Virus record (IMG/VR): IMGVR_UViG_3300005613_000208
Location: 1-36,197 of that record
From: a virus
Strand: one strand, 5' to 3'
DNA: 36,197 bases
Shown: positions 13,765-22,571 of the stretch, in pieces
Numbering within the stretch: the first letter of the stretch is position 1
Layout of the letters: every line of letters starts with the position of its first letter
The notes under the pieces: generated by a model
Database searches by the model: none
The model's input: only the letters and a program-made list of their open reading frames with translations
What the model was told of the DNA's origin: nothing
Translations under genes and position numbers: made by a program

Positions 13765-14343
13765 TTAAAATAGCCTTAAGCCCGTTTTTATTTTGTGAAA
13801 GTTGTTTAGGAAGTCGTATTCGTATCCAAATATTTTACCGCGCTTTGTCATCAGTGATATACCTATATCTGCAGTCGCATTATCTGCAAAGTTGTAGCCT
13901 ATGCCACTTGTTAAATACAAGCCTGTTTTATAATTTTTTTCAGTTATAATACGGTCACGATATTCTATTACAGTTTTTACCTTTCCATCATATTCAGCGT
14001 CTAATGCTAATAACAGCCCTGTAGTAGCTGCGTGCCATCTTATCTTTCCGTACTCGGTATAAATGCTGTCAACGTAGTAATTAGCTGTATATTGACTGCT
14101 ATCAACGTATACCACACTATCACGGTAAATAGTATCGTATCGCGTAAGTATTTTAGTAACTGGCTTGGGGATAGGCGCACTTACGTATATGATCGAATCT
14201 TTGTAAATGGTATCATGTAATGTCACTGGTTGACTGTCAGGCACATTAACTTTTATACATGGTCGTATCAGCAACAAAATAACAATAGCCGCTGCGAGCA
14301 GTATATGAATGATGTAATGACCGTAAATTTTAAGGTTGTCCAT
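13765..14343 (-). CDS. Membrane-anchored spanin-like protein
   Basis: This 192-residue protein has one N-terminal transmembrane helix (residues 8-27, with IIHILLAAAIVILLLI). A periplasmic-looking stretch with repeated (Y/H)DTIY-(K/R)DS-V/I-YV units follows at about 44, 70 and 77. The C-terminus is rich in beta segments of alternating aromatic and Gly residues (LTSGIGYNFADNATADIGIS), ending in Phe like outer-membrane strands. Similar anchored proteins lie near lysis genes in Bacteroidota phages. A role in joining inner and outer membranes at lysis is plausible but unproven. Confidence 0.5.
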   Translation of the reverse strand: MDNLKIYGHYIIHILLAAAIVILLLIRPCIKVNVPDSQPVTLHDTIYKDSIIYVSAPIPKPVTKILTRYDTIYRDSVVYVDSSQYTANYYVDSIYTEYGKIRWHAATTGLLLALDAEYDGKVKTVIEYRDRIITEKNYKTGLYLTSGIGYNFADNATADIGISLMTKRGKIFGYEYDFLNNFHKIKTGLRLF

Positions 14344-14767
14344 AAATGCTAATTGTGGTTTCGTCTAATCCTTGTAGTTCTTCGTGAATAGCGTGTAGTG
14401 CCTTGCGGCTTTGCGTAATGTCTATCGGCCCGCTGTGGTCCAATTGCTTATACGACAATCCAGGACTTAAGCAGCCGTTTAACTGGAAAACAAAATTTGC
14501 GGTATGGATCTTGCATTCACTGCGGACAGGTACGTCTTTTAGCTCCCATAGATGCCGCTTGAATCGTGGCGAATACTCATAGACAATTCGGTAAGTACCG
14601 GTTGGTACACATGATACGTTACGCATATTATTTCGCCACGGCAGCTCCAACGTGTAACATCTGTATAGTAGATCATGACCGTCTAGCACTAAAAGCAGTC
14701 CGTGCGTTTGATCTAATGTATATTCTGTTCGAAGTAATACCAGGCGTTTCATGATTATTTGTAACAT
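14330..14767 (-). CDS. DUF5675 family protein
   Basis: This 145-residue protein starts at the ATG at 14767; the ATG at 14752 (MKRLVLLRTEYTLDQTHG) may be the true start, as the family normally opens there. Core motifs are YTLELPWRNNMRNVSCVPTG, YRIVYEYSPRF, and a C-terminal GCLSPG followed by an SRKAL helix. DUF5675 proteins are common near holins in phages of Bacteroidota and Proteobacteria, and their activity is not established. Here it is the only candidate near the holin that could help lysis. It overlaps the spanin-like gene by 14 bases. Confidence 0.7.
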   Translation of the reverse strand: MLQIIMKRLVLLRTEYTLDQTHGLLLVLDGHDLLYRCYTLELPWRNNMRNVSCVPTGTYRIVYEYSPRFKRHLWELKDVPVRSECKIHTANFVFQLNGCLSPGLSYKQLDHSGPIDITQSRKALHAIHEELQGLDETTISIYGQP

Positions 14768-15057
14768 TATAACGGTAAAAAGAAATGCACTCTGTAAGAT
14801 TATAAGGGCAATTATTATGTATGATTATGTGTGCATAATCGAACAAAAACCGAGTTAATGTATGAATTATTACACATTATACCCTATCGGATATTAAATG
14901 CGGTTAAAAGTATTATCTTTTTTATAAAGTATGTCAGGTTAAAGCTGACCTTGTTACTATAAAACATAACATATTTGCGAATGTTACACTTTATATACCA
15001 AGCCGTTAATAGTATTGTCATTTACTGCAAATAATGCGGCGATTATCATCGCACGGT
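14768..15057. other. Intergenic region with dyads
   Basis: About 290 bases without a convincing gene on either strand. It is A/T-rich and holds a perfect 7-base inverted repeat GATTATG/CATAATC (14823-14829 with 14834-14840, TGTG loop), with ATTATGTATGATTATGT just before it as a partial direct repeat. TAATGT and ACATTA form a looser dyad some 30 bases further on. A promoter for the minus-strand lysis genes is expected here, but no clear TAnnTTTG box was found. Confidence 0.4.
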
Positions 15058-15088
15058 TATAAAATAGGGAGCGACCGAAGCCGCCCCC
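15058..15088 (-). terminator. Terminator of the late operon
   Basis: On the minus strand a 9-bp stem (15080-15088 with 15067-15075, two G-T pairs, the rest Watson-Crick) closes on a TTCG tetraloop and is followed by TATTTTAT. It lies 12 bases after the stop of the holin gene and would end the long head-tail-holin transcript. Confidence 0.8.
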
Positions 15089-15099
15089 ATCACACTAAA

Positions 15100-15351
15100 C
15101 TAACCACCCTGAGAATTACCTTTGTCAACAAATGTGTAGGTTCGAGATCCTACCAATATCATTAAAGCATAGCCAACGTATTTTAGCACAACGGCTATCC
15201 AGTCATCGGATGGCAGTATATTACTGGCATCGAGTTCAACCAACGCACCTTGTAATACAACCAGTGCGAATTGAACGATTAGGAATATCTTCGGATTTTT
15301 TGCCTTAAATTTATCAAGGACTTGCGCGAGTAGTTTTGTCAGTAAATCCAT
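15100..15351 (-). CDS. Holin-like membrane protein
   Basis: This 83-residue protein has two hydrophobic segments, about residues 21-38 (PKIFLIVQFALVVLQGALV) and 50-67 (DWIAVVLKYVGYALMILVG), with a basic N-terminal helix. Size, topology and position at the end of the late operon match phage holins, which permeabilise the inner membrane at lysis. No family-specific motif was identified. The neighbouring gene with one helix and a coiled coil may be its partner. Confidence 0.65.
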   Translation of the reverse strand: MDLLTKLLAQVLDKFKAKNPKIFLIVQFALVVLQGALVELDASNILPSDDWIAVVLKYVGYALMILVGSRTYTFVDKGNSQGG

Positions 15352-15355
15352 AATG

Positions 15356-15664
15356 CTATTTGTTATTTGATTCTAAAAATTCTCGTAATCGCTTGTCTAT
15401 ATCTTCGACAAGCTTAAACAACCGTTCCATATTTTCGTCCCTATTGTTACTTCGTTCCTCAAGCTTCGTTAACCTGACTTCCATTTCAGTCATTTTCTTG
15501 TACGTCTCCTTATCTGTTATTACCAGTTCATCTATTTTTTTTACAATATTGTCCTGATAATCCCTTATCCTTTCGTTGGCATTTTTAAAGAAATAACCCC
15601 CTAACATTACCACTAATCCGTTCGCTGCGGTTATTACTGCCAGTACTAACTCTAAATTTGTCAT
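15356..15664 (-). CDS. Membrane-anchored coiled-coil protein, XhlA-like
   Basis: This 102-residue protein has an N-terminal hydrophobic helix (residues 5-26, with VITAANGLVVMLGGYFF). A long charged heptad region (about 30-98, with MTEMEVRLTKLEERSNNRD) follows and looks like a coiled coil. This architecture is shared with XhlA-type and other holin-associated phage proteins. It lies five bases upstream of the holin gene, so a role in lysis is probable. A structural tail role cannot be excluded. Confidence 0.5.
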   Translation of the reverse strand: MTNLELVLAVITAANGLVVMLGGYFFKNANERIRDYQDNIVKKIDELVITDKETYKKMTEMEVRLTKLEERSNNRDENMERLFKLVEDIDKRLREFLESNNK

Positions 15665-15674
15665 GTTATGCGTT

Positions 15675-17105
15675 TCAATAGTTTATTCGCTCGACGGTAA
15701 ATTGACCACCATTTACAGCTGAACAAAAATATATTTCTGAGGTTGTAGCATCACCGCCGCCACGAGCCGAATAAACTGACACGCTGCTACTGGATGAAAG
15801 TTCCAGAACCTGAGAAAAGCTTATATGGTCATAATAGGTATTTTCTACTGACGCCTGACACGGTACACCCACCGGCGAACCGTTTACGTATACCCAAAAC
15901 TGTAAACCACGTACGCCAGTCTCAGTATTATTTAAGCAGATGTTTACCGTAATCCTATATTTTCCCGCGCTGGTTATATCCCATTCATCGTTCGTAGAAT
16001 CCCAGTTAATACCGCTACCTGTAAATTCTGCGCTTGTTGCCCAGCCGGTTACACGTGTTAAACTGCTAACGTGTAAATCTTGGGCTACAGAGTTGTTTTC
16101 TACGGTCCCGGCATCGCTCAAGTTAGCATCCGACAAGTCCACGCCTGCGCCGATTGTGGTGCCATCTAAAGCGATATAAAGGTAACGACCGGTAATGCTG
16201 TTAGATATTGTTTTCCAACGGCTTTCTGTCCCAGTGCTGGTCAATAGTTCATAATTGGCACCATCGCTGTTTACGCCATCAAATAGTCCAGTAGTTACTT
16301 CTAAATCTTCTACGGTAAGTTGGTTCGTTACATCGTTATACGTGAACGTCGACTCCCCTCCAAAGCTCCCCCCGTTGTTATATTGTACATAAGAATCTGA
16401 ACCTCCGGGACTTCCACCGCTCGGGGGGTCTATCCAGTCCACACCGCCCGAAGCATGAACTGACAAGATTTGGCCGCTTGATCCGGATGACCCGTTACGG
16501 TCGTAAATATCCGAGTTTAACTCTAAAGACAACGCAACCGAAGACCCTAGCTGAAATTTCGGGGGCGTTGTGTTTGAATTGAACAAAATAGAATCGCCGC
16601 CCGCTAAAATTAGGGCGTTGTCGCTTGTCCCGTAAAACCCGTAATATGTGTCGGTGTCCCCTTCCTGAAAAAACCAAGGCGCCGCGCTGGCTCCATGTTT
16701 ATCAGCGTAGAATGTGTTTGTACTGTAAACGTAACGCAGATCGGTTTCGGCGCCAAAGCTGCCCATTTCATTGTATTGTATATCCCGGTCCGAACCCGCT
16801 GGACTGGTAGTGCCACCGCCTGCCGTGCGGATCGTGTCGCGTCCCACCTCGCTACCAGAATTGTAATATATCAGGATGCTGTCTTGCGTTAGCCGTGTGC
16901 TGTCCACAATCGTAAGACCGAATCCTAATGTGTCCGCCAAGTAACTGTATAGGTCACGGTATTCTAAGCGGTTGTTTGGCGAACGTGTTAGCAGTATTTG
17001 CGTAGTATCCGTTCCCGGTTTCAGGTGCGTTGTAGGATTGAGCTGCGCACAGGCATCGGTTGCATTAATTGCAATTAAAAATAATATGAACAGTATGTGC
17101 TTCAT
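15675..17105 (-). CDS. Tail fibre-like protein with Sec signal peptide
   Basis: This 476-residue protein begins with a signal peptide (MKHILFILFLIAINATDACA, cleavage near residue 20). It contains two related units, near residues 103 (SDRDIQYNEMGSFGAETDL) and 236 (SDSYVQYNNGGSFGGESTF), typical of phage fibre stalks. The C-terminal 130 residues form a beta-rich head starting near AGKYRITVNICLNN, with alternating hydrophobics like a C1q/TNF jelly roll. It overlaps the tail tip gene by TAATG. Receptor binding by the C-terminal head is likely. Why a virion protein should carry an export signal is unclear. Confidence 0.65.
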   Translation of the reverse strand: MKHILFILFLIAINATDACAQLNPTTHLKPGTDTTQILLTRSPNNRLEYRDLYSYLADTLGFGLTIVDSTRLTQDSILIYYNSGSEVGRDTIRTAGGGTTSPAGSDRDIQYNEMGSFGAETDLRYVYSTNTFYADKHGASAAPWFFQEGDTDTYYGFYGTSDNALILAGGDSILFNSNTTPPKFQLGSSVALSLELNSDIYDRNGSSGSSGQILSVHASGGVDWIDPPSGGSPGGSDSYVQYNNGGSFGGESTFTYNDVTNQLTVEDLEVTTGLFDGVNSDGANYELLTSTGTESRWKTISNSITGRYLYIALDGTTIGAGVDLSDANLSDAGTVENNSVAQDLHVSSLTRVTGWATSAEFTGSGINWDSTNDEWDITSAGKYRITVNICLNNTETGVRGLQFWVYVNGSPVGVPCQASVENTYYDHISFSQVLELSSSSSVSVYSARGGGDATTSEIYFCSAVNGGQFTVERINY

Positions 17106-19675
17106 TATATTAGTCTGTTTTCAATTTCTACATCTTCTGCTTCAAGTGACGGATAAAAATATATTCGGCTGTTATCGTCATCCAGTTTGTAACCGTAGTC
17201 CGTGAACGCGCCGGAATAGTCACCGCGATACCGCTGCTTAACACCGTTGCGCCAAACAGTTATCCGCTTGTTTATCTCTGTTGTTGTTAAGGTGTCGCTG
17301 TCTGGTGGGGTTATCGCATCCCCCGATGTCGGCGTAGTTAAATCTACAAATGCTGCTGTGACGTTGTCCCAATTGCCGTATTCGGTAGCGTTTTCGCGCG
17401 GTGTTTTACTAGCTGCCCAATTGGGATCTAAAAATATGCGAGTGTCTACGTTATAATCATTTGAAAGTGTGCCTGTCACGCTAATTGTTGTATCTATGCT
17501 ATCTACGTTGGCAGTTACTTCAAGCGTTTCAGTATTGCCATTAATAAAGTCAACAAGCCGTATAATGTCACCGTCTTTGTATGAGTCGTAACCAGGTGCA
17601 GAAATATCAATAGAAGTAGCTGCGCCCGCTGTTATAGGTCTGGTGACTTTAATACCTTCAAGCCCTGTGTAAAAAGAATGCCCTTCCGTTCCTTTTTGCG
17701 CATAGCTTATATCTATATTGTTTTGCCTTACGACTTCGCTAATTATTTCGCTTAAATCTATATTATTTGTGTCTTGCCGAAGTGCTATAAATTCGCCTTC
17801 TACTTCATCTCTTTCACTGTTGTACTCATACGTTACAGGCATAAAGTCGTCACCCTGATAATTTAATAAACTGTACGGCTTCACATCTGCATTAATAAAG
17901 CCGCCTGTACGAATTTTCAAAGGTAGCTTCTGAAGTGATGCCAACGTGTAAACGAAAAGCTCACCCATTGCATATTGGGTGCCGGCGCCACCTTCTTGCC
18001 AGTTAACACTAATACGCCAACCTGAACCGTCGTTTACTGTCACACGGTCAACGCTCCAAGCCCTTGTATCATCTGCAAAAGGTATTTCATAATAAAGTTC
18101 ACGACTGTTATTAGTGCTATTAGTAGCTATGTGTTCCTGATACTTTTTAATCTTTATTGGATTTAGGCTGTCTTTTAACCAGAATCCGCCGTCGAATAGC
18201 TCCCATGAGATCATGTCGATCGTAAAGTCTGAACCAGGATGCCCTGCCGGCTTTACTAAATCGTACCCGATGTAATCCCATGTTATATCCGTTGTGCCTT
18301 CATTAGGTATACGGTGCGTTATGTTTGCAAAATCAAAATCACCTTCGTCGCCATTCCATGTAAAAGGCCCCGTATTTATTTCATAATCAGACTCAGTTGT
18401 AGTCCAAACGCCTTGTATTCCGTCTTTTGAATGATAAGATAAATTACCGTAAGAACCTGATGAACGGCGCCGCAAGTATTGCGTTCCTATCTGTATCCTA
18501 AACTTAAAGATGATGTGTGCCGGCGCCCAATCATTTGAGTCAGGGCCAGCATTATTATCGTAGAATCTTACGCCCTCAGTTATGCCGTCGTCGTAAACTT
18601 TAACAAATAATGATCCCCCAAATATCAGCTGTAAATCGCCGGAAGTCGTGTCTATATCGCTAATAGTCATTGTGCCGTTACTTTCAGCAGACCCGTACTT
18701 ATAATCCTTTAAAAAATTATAGTGCGATAATTGGAATCTAAGCCGCACACGCTTAATACTTTTAAAGTATGTGAACAGTCCGGCTGCCTTTGGTTTTGCG
18801 TCTGCGCTGGTGTTAGTAGCGTCGTAAATATCTATTGTGGACTCTACCGACCCGCTACTCGTGGAATTAGTTGCATTACGCAAATAGTTATAAACTGTCT
18901 GGCTGCTTGAAGCTGCCAGAACGTGCGGCTGATAAAACCAATATGAATTGTCCCAATAAAATAGACGCGCACCCCAGCGAATACAGCACAATTCTAAAAC
19001 CTCCCAAGCTGTACTAAATTCTGGTTCATCCTCGTACTCGTCACGCTTGTCAAACATAATATGGTCGACCTTGGTCAACTCTAAAGGGTCGCCAGTAATC
19101 ATTTGCGTTTCACGCCAATTAATGCAAGTGCGTAAAAAAAATCCCGTAGAAGGCGGAGCACTGTTATCGTAAAATCCTGCCGTAGGCATAAATCCCAAAG
19201 CGCGCGTTATTATGCGGCTAAATTCTTCGCGCCCTGAAAATGGCACACCATTACTGCTATATTCCGCATCCTTTAACGTGCTGAGTCCGTCTATTGCTTT
19301 TATCTTGTATTTATACGGAAACGGTGTATCTTCTATTTCAACAGTGTCGTTAACGATCATACCAACAAAAACGCGCGTACTGTTTTTGTAAATGAAGGCG
19401 TAATATCTTTGCGGCCCTGAATCAGCAAAAGCCAAGACAGTATCTTCTAAGTCCTGGCTGTTTATCATTAGTTCAAATTCTGCCGTAGTCGGATGAATCC
19501 AGTCGTATAGTTCGTTACGGCCTTCCATTTTAATAGAAATGCCGCTAGCTGATAAGTATGTTTCGCGTGTATTTGTGCCAGCTGCTGAACTGTCATGAAT
19601 ATCCACGCGCCAATCGTCACCGCCGTAACTGGTGTGTTCTGCTCGTAATATTCTATAACTGGGAGTTACTGCCAT
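17105..19675 (-). CDS. Large tail tip / baseplate protein
   Basis: This 856-residue protein follows the tape measure gene, the place of Dit/Tal-type tail tip proteins. The first 240 residues (AVTPSYRILRAEHTSYGGDD, then YKYKIKAIDGLSTLKDAEYS) resemble the hub part of phage tail proteins. The middle is beta-rich, with a carbohydrate-binding look (aromatic-rich TWEVL and SYWFYQP segments). The C-terminal part includes a GDIIRLVDFINGNTETLEV unit and ends in a short collagen-free stalk region. It probably forms the tail tip and anchors the fibre encoded next. No enzyme motif was seen. Confidence 0.7.
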   Translation of the reverse strand: MAVTPSYRILRAEHTSYGGDDWRVDIHDSSAAGTNTRETYLSASGISIKMEGRNELYDWIHPTTAEFELMINSQDLEDTVLAFADSGPQRYYAFIYKNSTRVFVGMIVNDTVEIEDTPFPYKYKIKAIDGLSTLKDAEYSSNGVPFSGREEFSRIITRALGFMPTAGFYDNSAPPSTGFFLRTCINWRETQMITGDPLELTKVDHIMFDKRDEYEDEPEFSTAWEVLELCCIRWGARLFYWDNSYWFYQPHVLAASSSQTVYNYLRNATNSTSSGSVESTIDIYDATNTSADAKPKAAGLFTYFKSIKRVRLRFQLSHYNFLKDYKYGSAESNGTMTISDIDTTSGDLQLIFGGSLFVKVYDDGITEGVRFYDNNAGPDSNDWAPAHIIFKFRIQIGTQYLRRRSSGSYGNLSYHSKDGIQGVWTTTESDYEINTGPFTWNGDEGDFDFANITHRIPNEGTTDITWDYIGYDLVKPAGHPGSDFTIDMISWELFDGGFWLKDSLNPIKIKKYQEHIATNSTNNSRELYYEIPFADDTRAWSVDRVTVNDGSGWRISVNWQEGGAGTQYAMGELFVYTLASLQKLPLKIRTGGFINADVKPYSLLNYQGDDFMPVTYEYNSERDEVEGEFIALRQDTNNIDLSEIISEVVRQNNIDISYAQKGTEGHSFYTGLEGIKVTRPITAGAATSIDISAPGYDSYKDGDIIRLVDFINGNTETLEVTANVDSIDTTISVTGTLSNDYNVDTRIFLDPNWAASKTPRENATEYGNWDNVTAAFVDLTTPTSGDAITPPDSDTLTTTEINKRITVWRNGVKQRYRGDYSGAFTDYGYKLDDDNSRIYFYPSLEAEDVEIENRLI

Positions 19676-19681
19676 TTAGTT

Positions 19682-22210
19682 TTATTCATTTAATCCGTAG
19701 CCGCGTTCACTTACCACTTGTCTGTTTGTCCTTTCTAATACTACAACTAAGTCAGTTCCTCTTATCCTAAATTGTCCGGTAACATTTACACTATTGCCGC
19801 CCATCATACTTTTAAGTTTATCAAGCGGTGCAATAACTTCCGGATTAACACGCGCACCGGAATTATCACCAACCATAGCCATAGTAGGACCGAAAGCTAC
19901 GCCTCCTTGTGCAAGTGCTGGTACTTTTTTCCCTGATATATTTGCCACGGCAGCATCAAACAAACCTCCAACGACTGCACCAGCGCCAGCCGCTAACACA
20001 GTACCCCAAATACCAAAATTTTGTAAAGCTGAAGATATGTAATCAACAACCGCCTGTATGAGTTTTGCTCTAACAATTTTACCAGCAGATTCAATTGCCG
20101 CTTGCGCTAACTTTCTAAATGACAATTGACCTGTTATAGCCAGCTGCACAATCTGTTCGCCTAACTTTTGGCCAGCTTCAGCGGCAACAAGCTGCATATC
20201 TGCCATATTTTTTAATAATTCATTGTGTTCCCTTAATTGTTTATTTCTGTTTTCAAGGAACTCGTCTATATCAATATCTGTTCCGAATAATGTAACGCCT
20301 TCTAAAGGATCTCTTTCACGCCTTGGTAGAGTCGGCAATTTGGCGACACGATCTCGAGCTTCCTCTGGAATAGCACCGCCACCGCCACCGCCTCCGCCAC
20401 CGCCAGAAAATAAACCTACAAACTTGTCATACTGATCTTTCAAGCTCCCAAACATATTCTTTCCCCTGTCTATAAATTTGTCAACATCTTCCTCAGTTAT
20501 ATATTCAATTTTCCCGTTTTCAATGTCTTTTTTAGCATCATTAAAATTATCCTTTAATTCTTTTAAATAGTCCTCACCTGCATTTCCTATATTACTTATA
20601 GCATCAGTTATTGACTGTTTGATTTTATCAGTATCGAGTGTAACTATACCTTCAACGATACCAAATAAGCCAGAGCCAATATTTTTTACAAGGTTCCATA
20701 AATATTTAAACGTAGATATTAAATTTTTACCAACCATCTCAATACCCTCGAATGCAATTCTAACAAGTTTAGTATTATTATATAAGTCAATTACGTAGTT
20801 AACACCCTTGACAATAAGCGTTTTTACTTTATCCCAATTTTTTATAATAGCTGCTGTTAGGACAATCATTCCGGCAATGATTGCGCCTTGTGGCGTAAAT
20901 ATCTTTGTAATATTTTTTAAACCTGCGCCTACATTTTTTAACTTTGAAACTACACCTGTAAATACTTTCACAAGCCCTAACATACGCGCCGCTCTACTTA
21001 GATTTGCAAGACCAGTAATTATGCGGCCAATTACAGACATAGAGCCTGACAGAATAGTAGTCCACTTTAGCGTATTTATAATCGATTGCTTAGTTCCGGA
21101 ATCTAAATTCATATAAGCTGAAATTAGATTTTGGAAAACGCCTATAGCCTTTGTTACTATTGGAATAAGATACCTGCCTAAGTCAATTGCAGCCGCATTA
21201 AGTTTAGCCAATGCAACTTTAAACTTAAACTCAGTGGTTTCAGCCGCCGCCTTAAAAGCCTTATTCGTATCCCCCGCGTTTGAGTTCATGCGTTCAAATA
21301 TATCGGCAGTCCCTGCGGCATTTTTACCCATTAAGTCAAGAACCCCCGTCAACGCTCGAACATTGCCAAATACTTGAGCAGTAGCTGCTGTATTGCCTTT
21401 AAACTTTTCGGATAACGTGGTAAGCACTGAAAGTAAACCTTCTTTCTGTAATTGTTTTTGCAGACCCTCCGAACTTAATCCCATCGCATTTAGAGCCTTT
21501 TCCGATTCTTTAGCGGGTTTGGCAATAGTGGTAAGTATTGCTTTTAGCTGCGTTGCGGCTTCATCAGCATTTGTACCTGTACGCGACATTGCAGCAAATG
21601 CTGCTCCTACTTCATTAAACTGAACGCCCATAGCGGACGCAATTGGTAAAACTCTACCCATAGACCCGGCAAGCGTATCCGCTTCAAGTTTACCTTCTCT
21701 TACAGCAGCTGTTAGTACATCGGTAGCCTGTGCCGCACTTAAAGTATCCGATCCATATGCGTTCATGGCAGAGGTTGCAAGGTCAGCCACTACTTTAGTT
21801 TCACCAAGACCAGCAACGGACGCTTTTAATGATGCTTGGAGCGTTTGTATCGCGTCATTACCTTTCAAGCCTGCCGAAGTAATAAAGAATAATGCCTCAG
21901 CAGCTTCGTTTGCACTTTTACCCATCTGCGGCCCTAAACGTAAAGCGGCAGATTCTAAGTCTTTGAAGTCTTGGCCTGTAATGCCTACAAGACCTTGAAT
22001 CTTGGACATGGAAGATTCAAAGTCCATAGCAGCTTTAACGCCAGCCGCACCGGCAGCAATAAATGGGACACCGATAGACCGAAATACCGTATCGCCTATG
22101 CTTTGCATATTACGCCCGAACTTACGCATACGCCGCTCAGATTGCGCTATTGCTTTATTAAGCTTAGACGCATCCCCTGCGATTACTATATTAAGCCATC
22201 CCTTCGCCAT
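19682..22210 (-). CDS. Tape measure protein
   Basis: This 842-residue protein is a TP901/PhageMin_Tail tape measure. The helical N-terminus contains KLNKAIAQSERRMRKFGR, the core AMDFESSMSKIQGLVGITGQ near residue 65, SANEAAEALFFITSAGL and SRTGTNADEAATQLKAILTT near 210. Hydrophobic segments near residues 380-480 and a C-terminal AALQNFG/GAGAVVGG membrane-like region follow, as usual. A glycine-only run of about ten residues sits near 600 before PEEARDRVAKLP. At about 0.15 nm per residue the tail would be near 125 nm. It overlaps the chaperone ORF by 20 bases. Confidence 0.92.
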   Translation of the reverse strand: MAKGWLNIVIAGDASKLNKAIAQSERRMRKFGRNMQSIGDTVFRSIGVPFIAAGAAGVKAAMDFESSMSKIQGLVGITGQDFKDLESAALRLGPQMGKSANEAAEALFFITSAGLKGNDAIQTLQASLKASVAGLGETKVVADLATSAMNAYGSDTLSAAQATDVLTAAVREGKLEADTLAGSMGRVLPIASAMGVQFNEVGAAFAAMSRTGTNADEAATQLKAILTTIAKPAKESEKALNAMGLSSEGLQKQLQKEGLLSVLTTLSEKFKGNTAATAQVFGNVRALTGVLDLMGKNAAGTADIFERMNSNAGDTNKAFKAAAETTEFKFKVALAKLNAAAIDLGRYLIPIVTKAIGVFQNLISAYMNLDSGTKQSIINTLKWTTILSGSMSVIGRIITGLANLSRAARMLGLVKVFTGVVSKLKNVGAGLKNITKIFTPQGAIIAGMIVLTAAIIKNWDKVKTLIVKGVNYVIDLYNNTKLVRIAFEGIEMVGKNLISTFKYLWNLVKNIGSGLFGIVEGIVTLDTDKIKQSITDAISNIGNAGEDYLKELKDNFNDAKKDIENGKIEYITEEDVDKFIDRGKNMFGSLKDQYDKFVGLFSGGGGGGGGGGAIPEEARDRVAKLPTLPRRERDPLEGVTLFGTDIDIDEFLENRNKQLREHNELLKNMADMQLVAAEAGQKLGEQIVQLAITGQLSFRKLAQAAIESAGKIVRAKLIQAVVDYISSALQNFGIWGTVLAAGAGAVVGGLFDAAVANISGKKVPALAQGGVAFGPTMAMVGDNSGARVNPEVIAPLDKLKSMMGGNSVNVTGQFRIRGTDLVVVLERTNRQVVSERGYGLNE

Positions 22211-22571
22211 GCTTGCTTATTTTCTTTTCTACAAAGTCCAAAAATTTTCGCCTGTTCGGGTCTTGCATCTTCTCTTGATATTCAAGTACCTTCTGACGGT
22301 TGCGTTCTATCTTGCGTTCCTTATCCCACTCAAACGGAATCACATCTTCCATGCCGCCAGCACCTTTTTCCAGGTACGGACTAACTGCCATGTAACTTAT
22401 AAGCCTCGCCCGTTCCCAGTCGTTCCGCTCATTCCGTGCGTGCGCTTCAATCTTGCGGCTAATATCCCGCAGGCACATATCGTAGAACTCCCGGCCGCCG
22501 ATACCGGCCACATAAGCTAATACCTGAAATTCTCGGTACGTTATTTCTTTGCCGCCGGTTTGGCCTTTTGC
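22191..22571 (-). CDS. Tail assembly chaperone, frameshift extension (GT-like)
   Basis: This frame is open from the slippery site to its stop at 22191. The only in-frame start inside is a GTG at 22511 (VAGIGGREFYDMC), with no ATG, so it is best read as the downstream half of a -1 frameshift product. Translation through the slip gives AKGQTGGKEITYREFQVLAY and then a helical, charged domain (ERNRQKVLEYQEKMQDPNRR). The fused product would be 232 residues. In lambda the gpG-gpGT pair binds tape measure and tail tube subunits during tail assembly. Its position just before the tape measure gene agrees. Confidence 0.75.
   Translation of the reverse strand, partial: AKGQTGGKEITYREFQVLAYVAGIGGREFYDMCLRDISRKIEAHARNERNDWERARLISYMAVSPYLEKGAGGMEDVIPFEWDKERKIERNRQKVLEYQEKMQDPNRRKFLDFVEKKISKHGEGMA

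Noticed and set aside
20223-20435. Proline-rich plus-strand frame inside the tape measure gene
   Set aside because: It is the complement of the glycine run in the tape measure protein.
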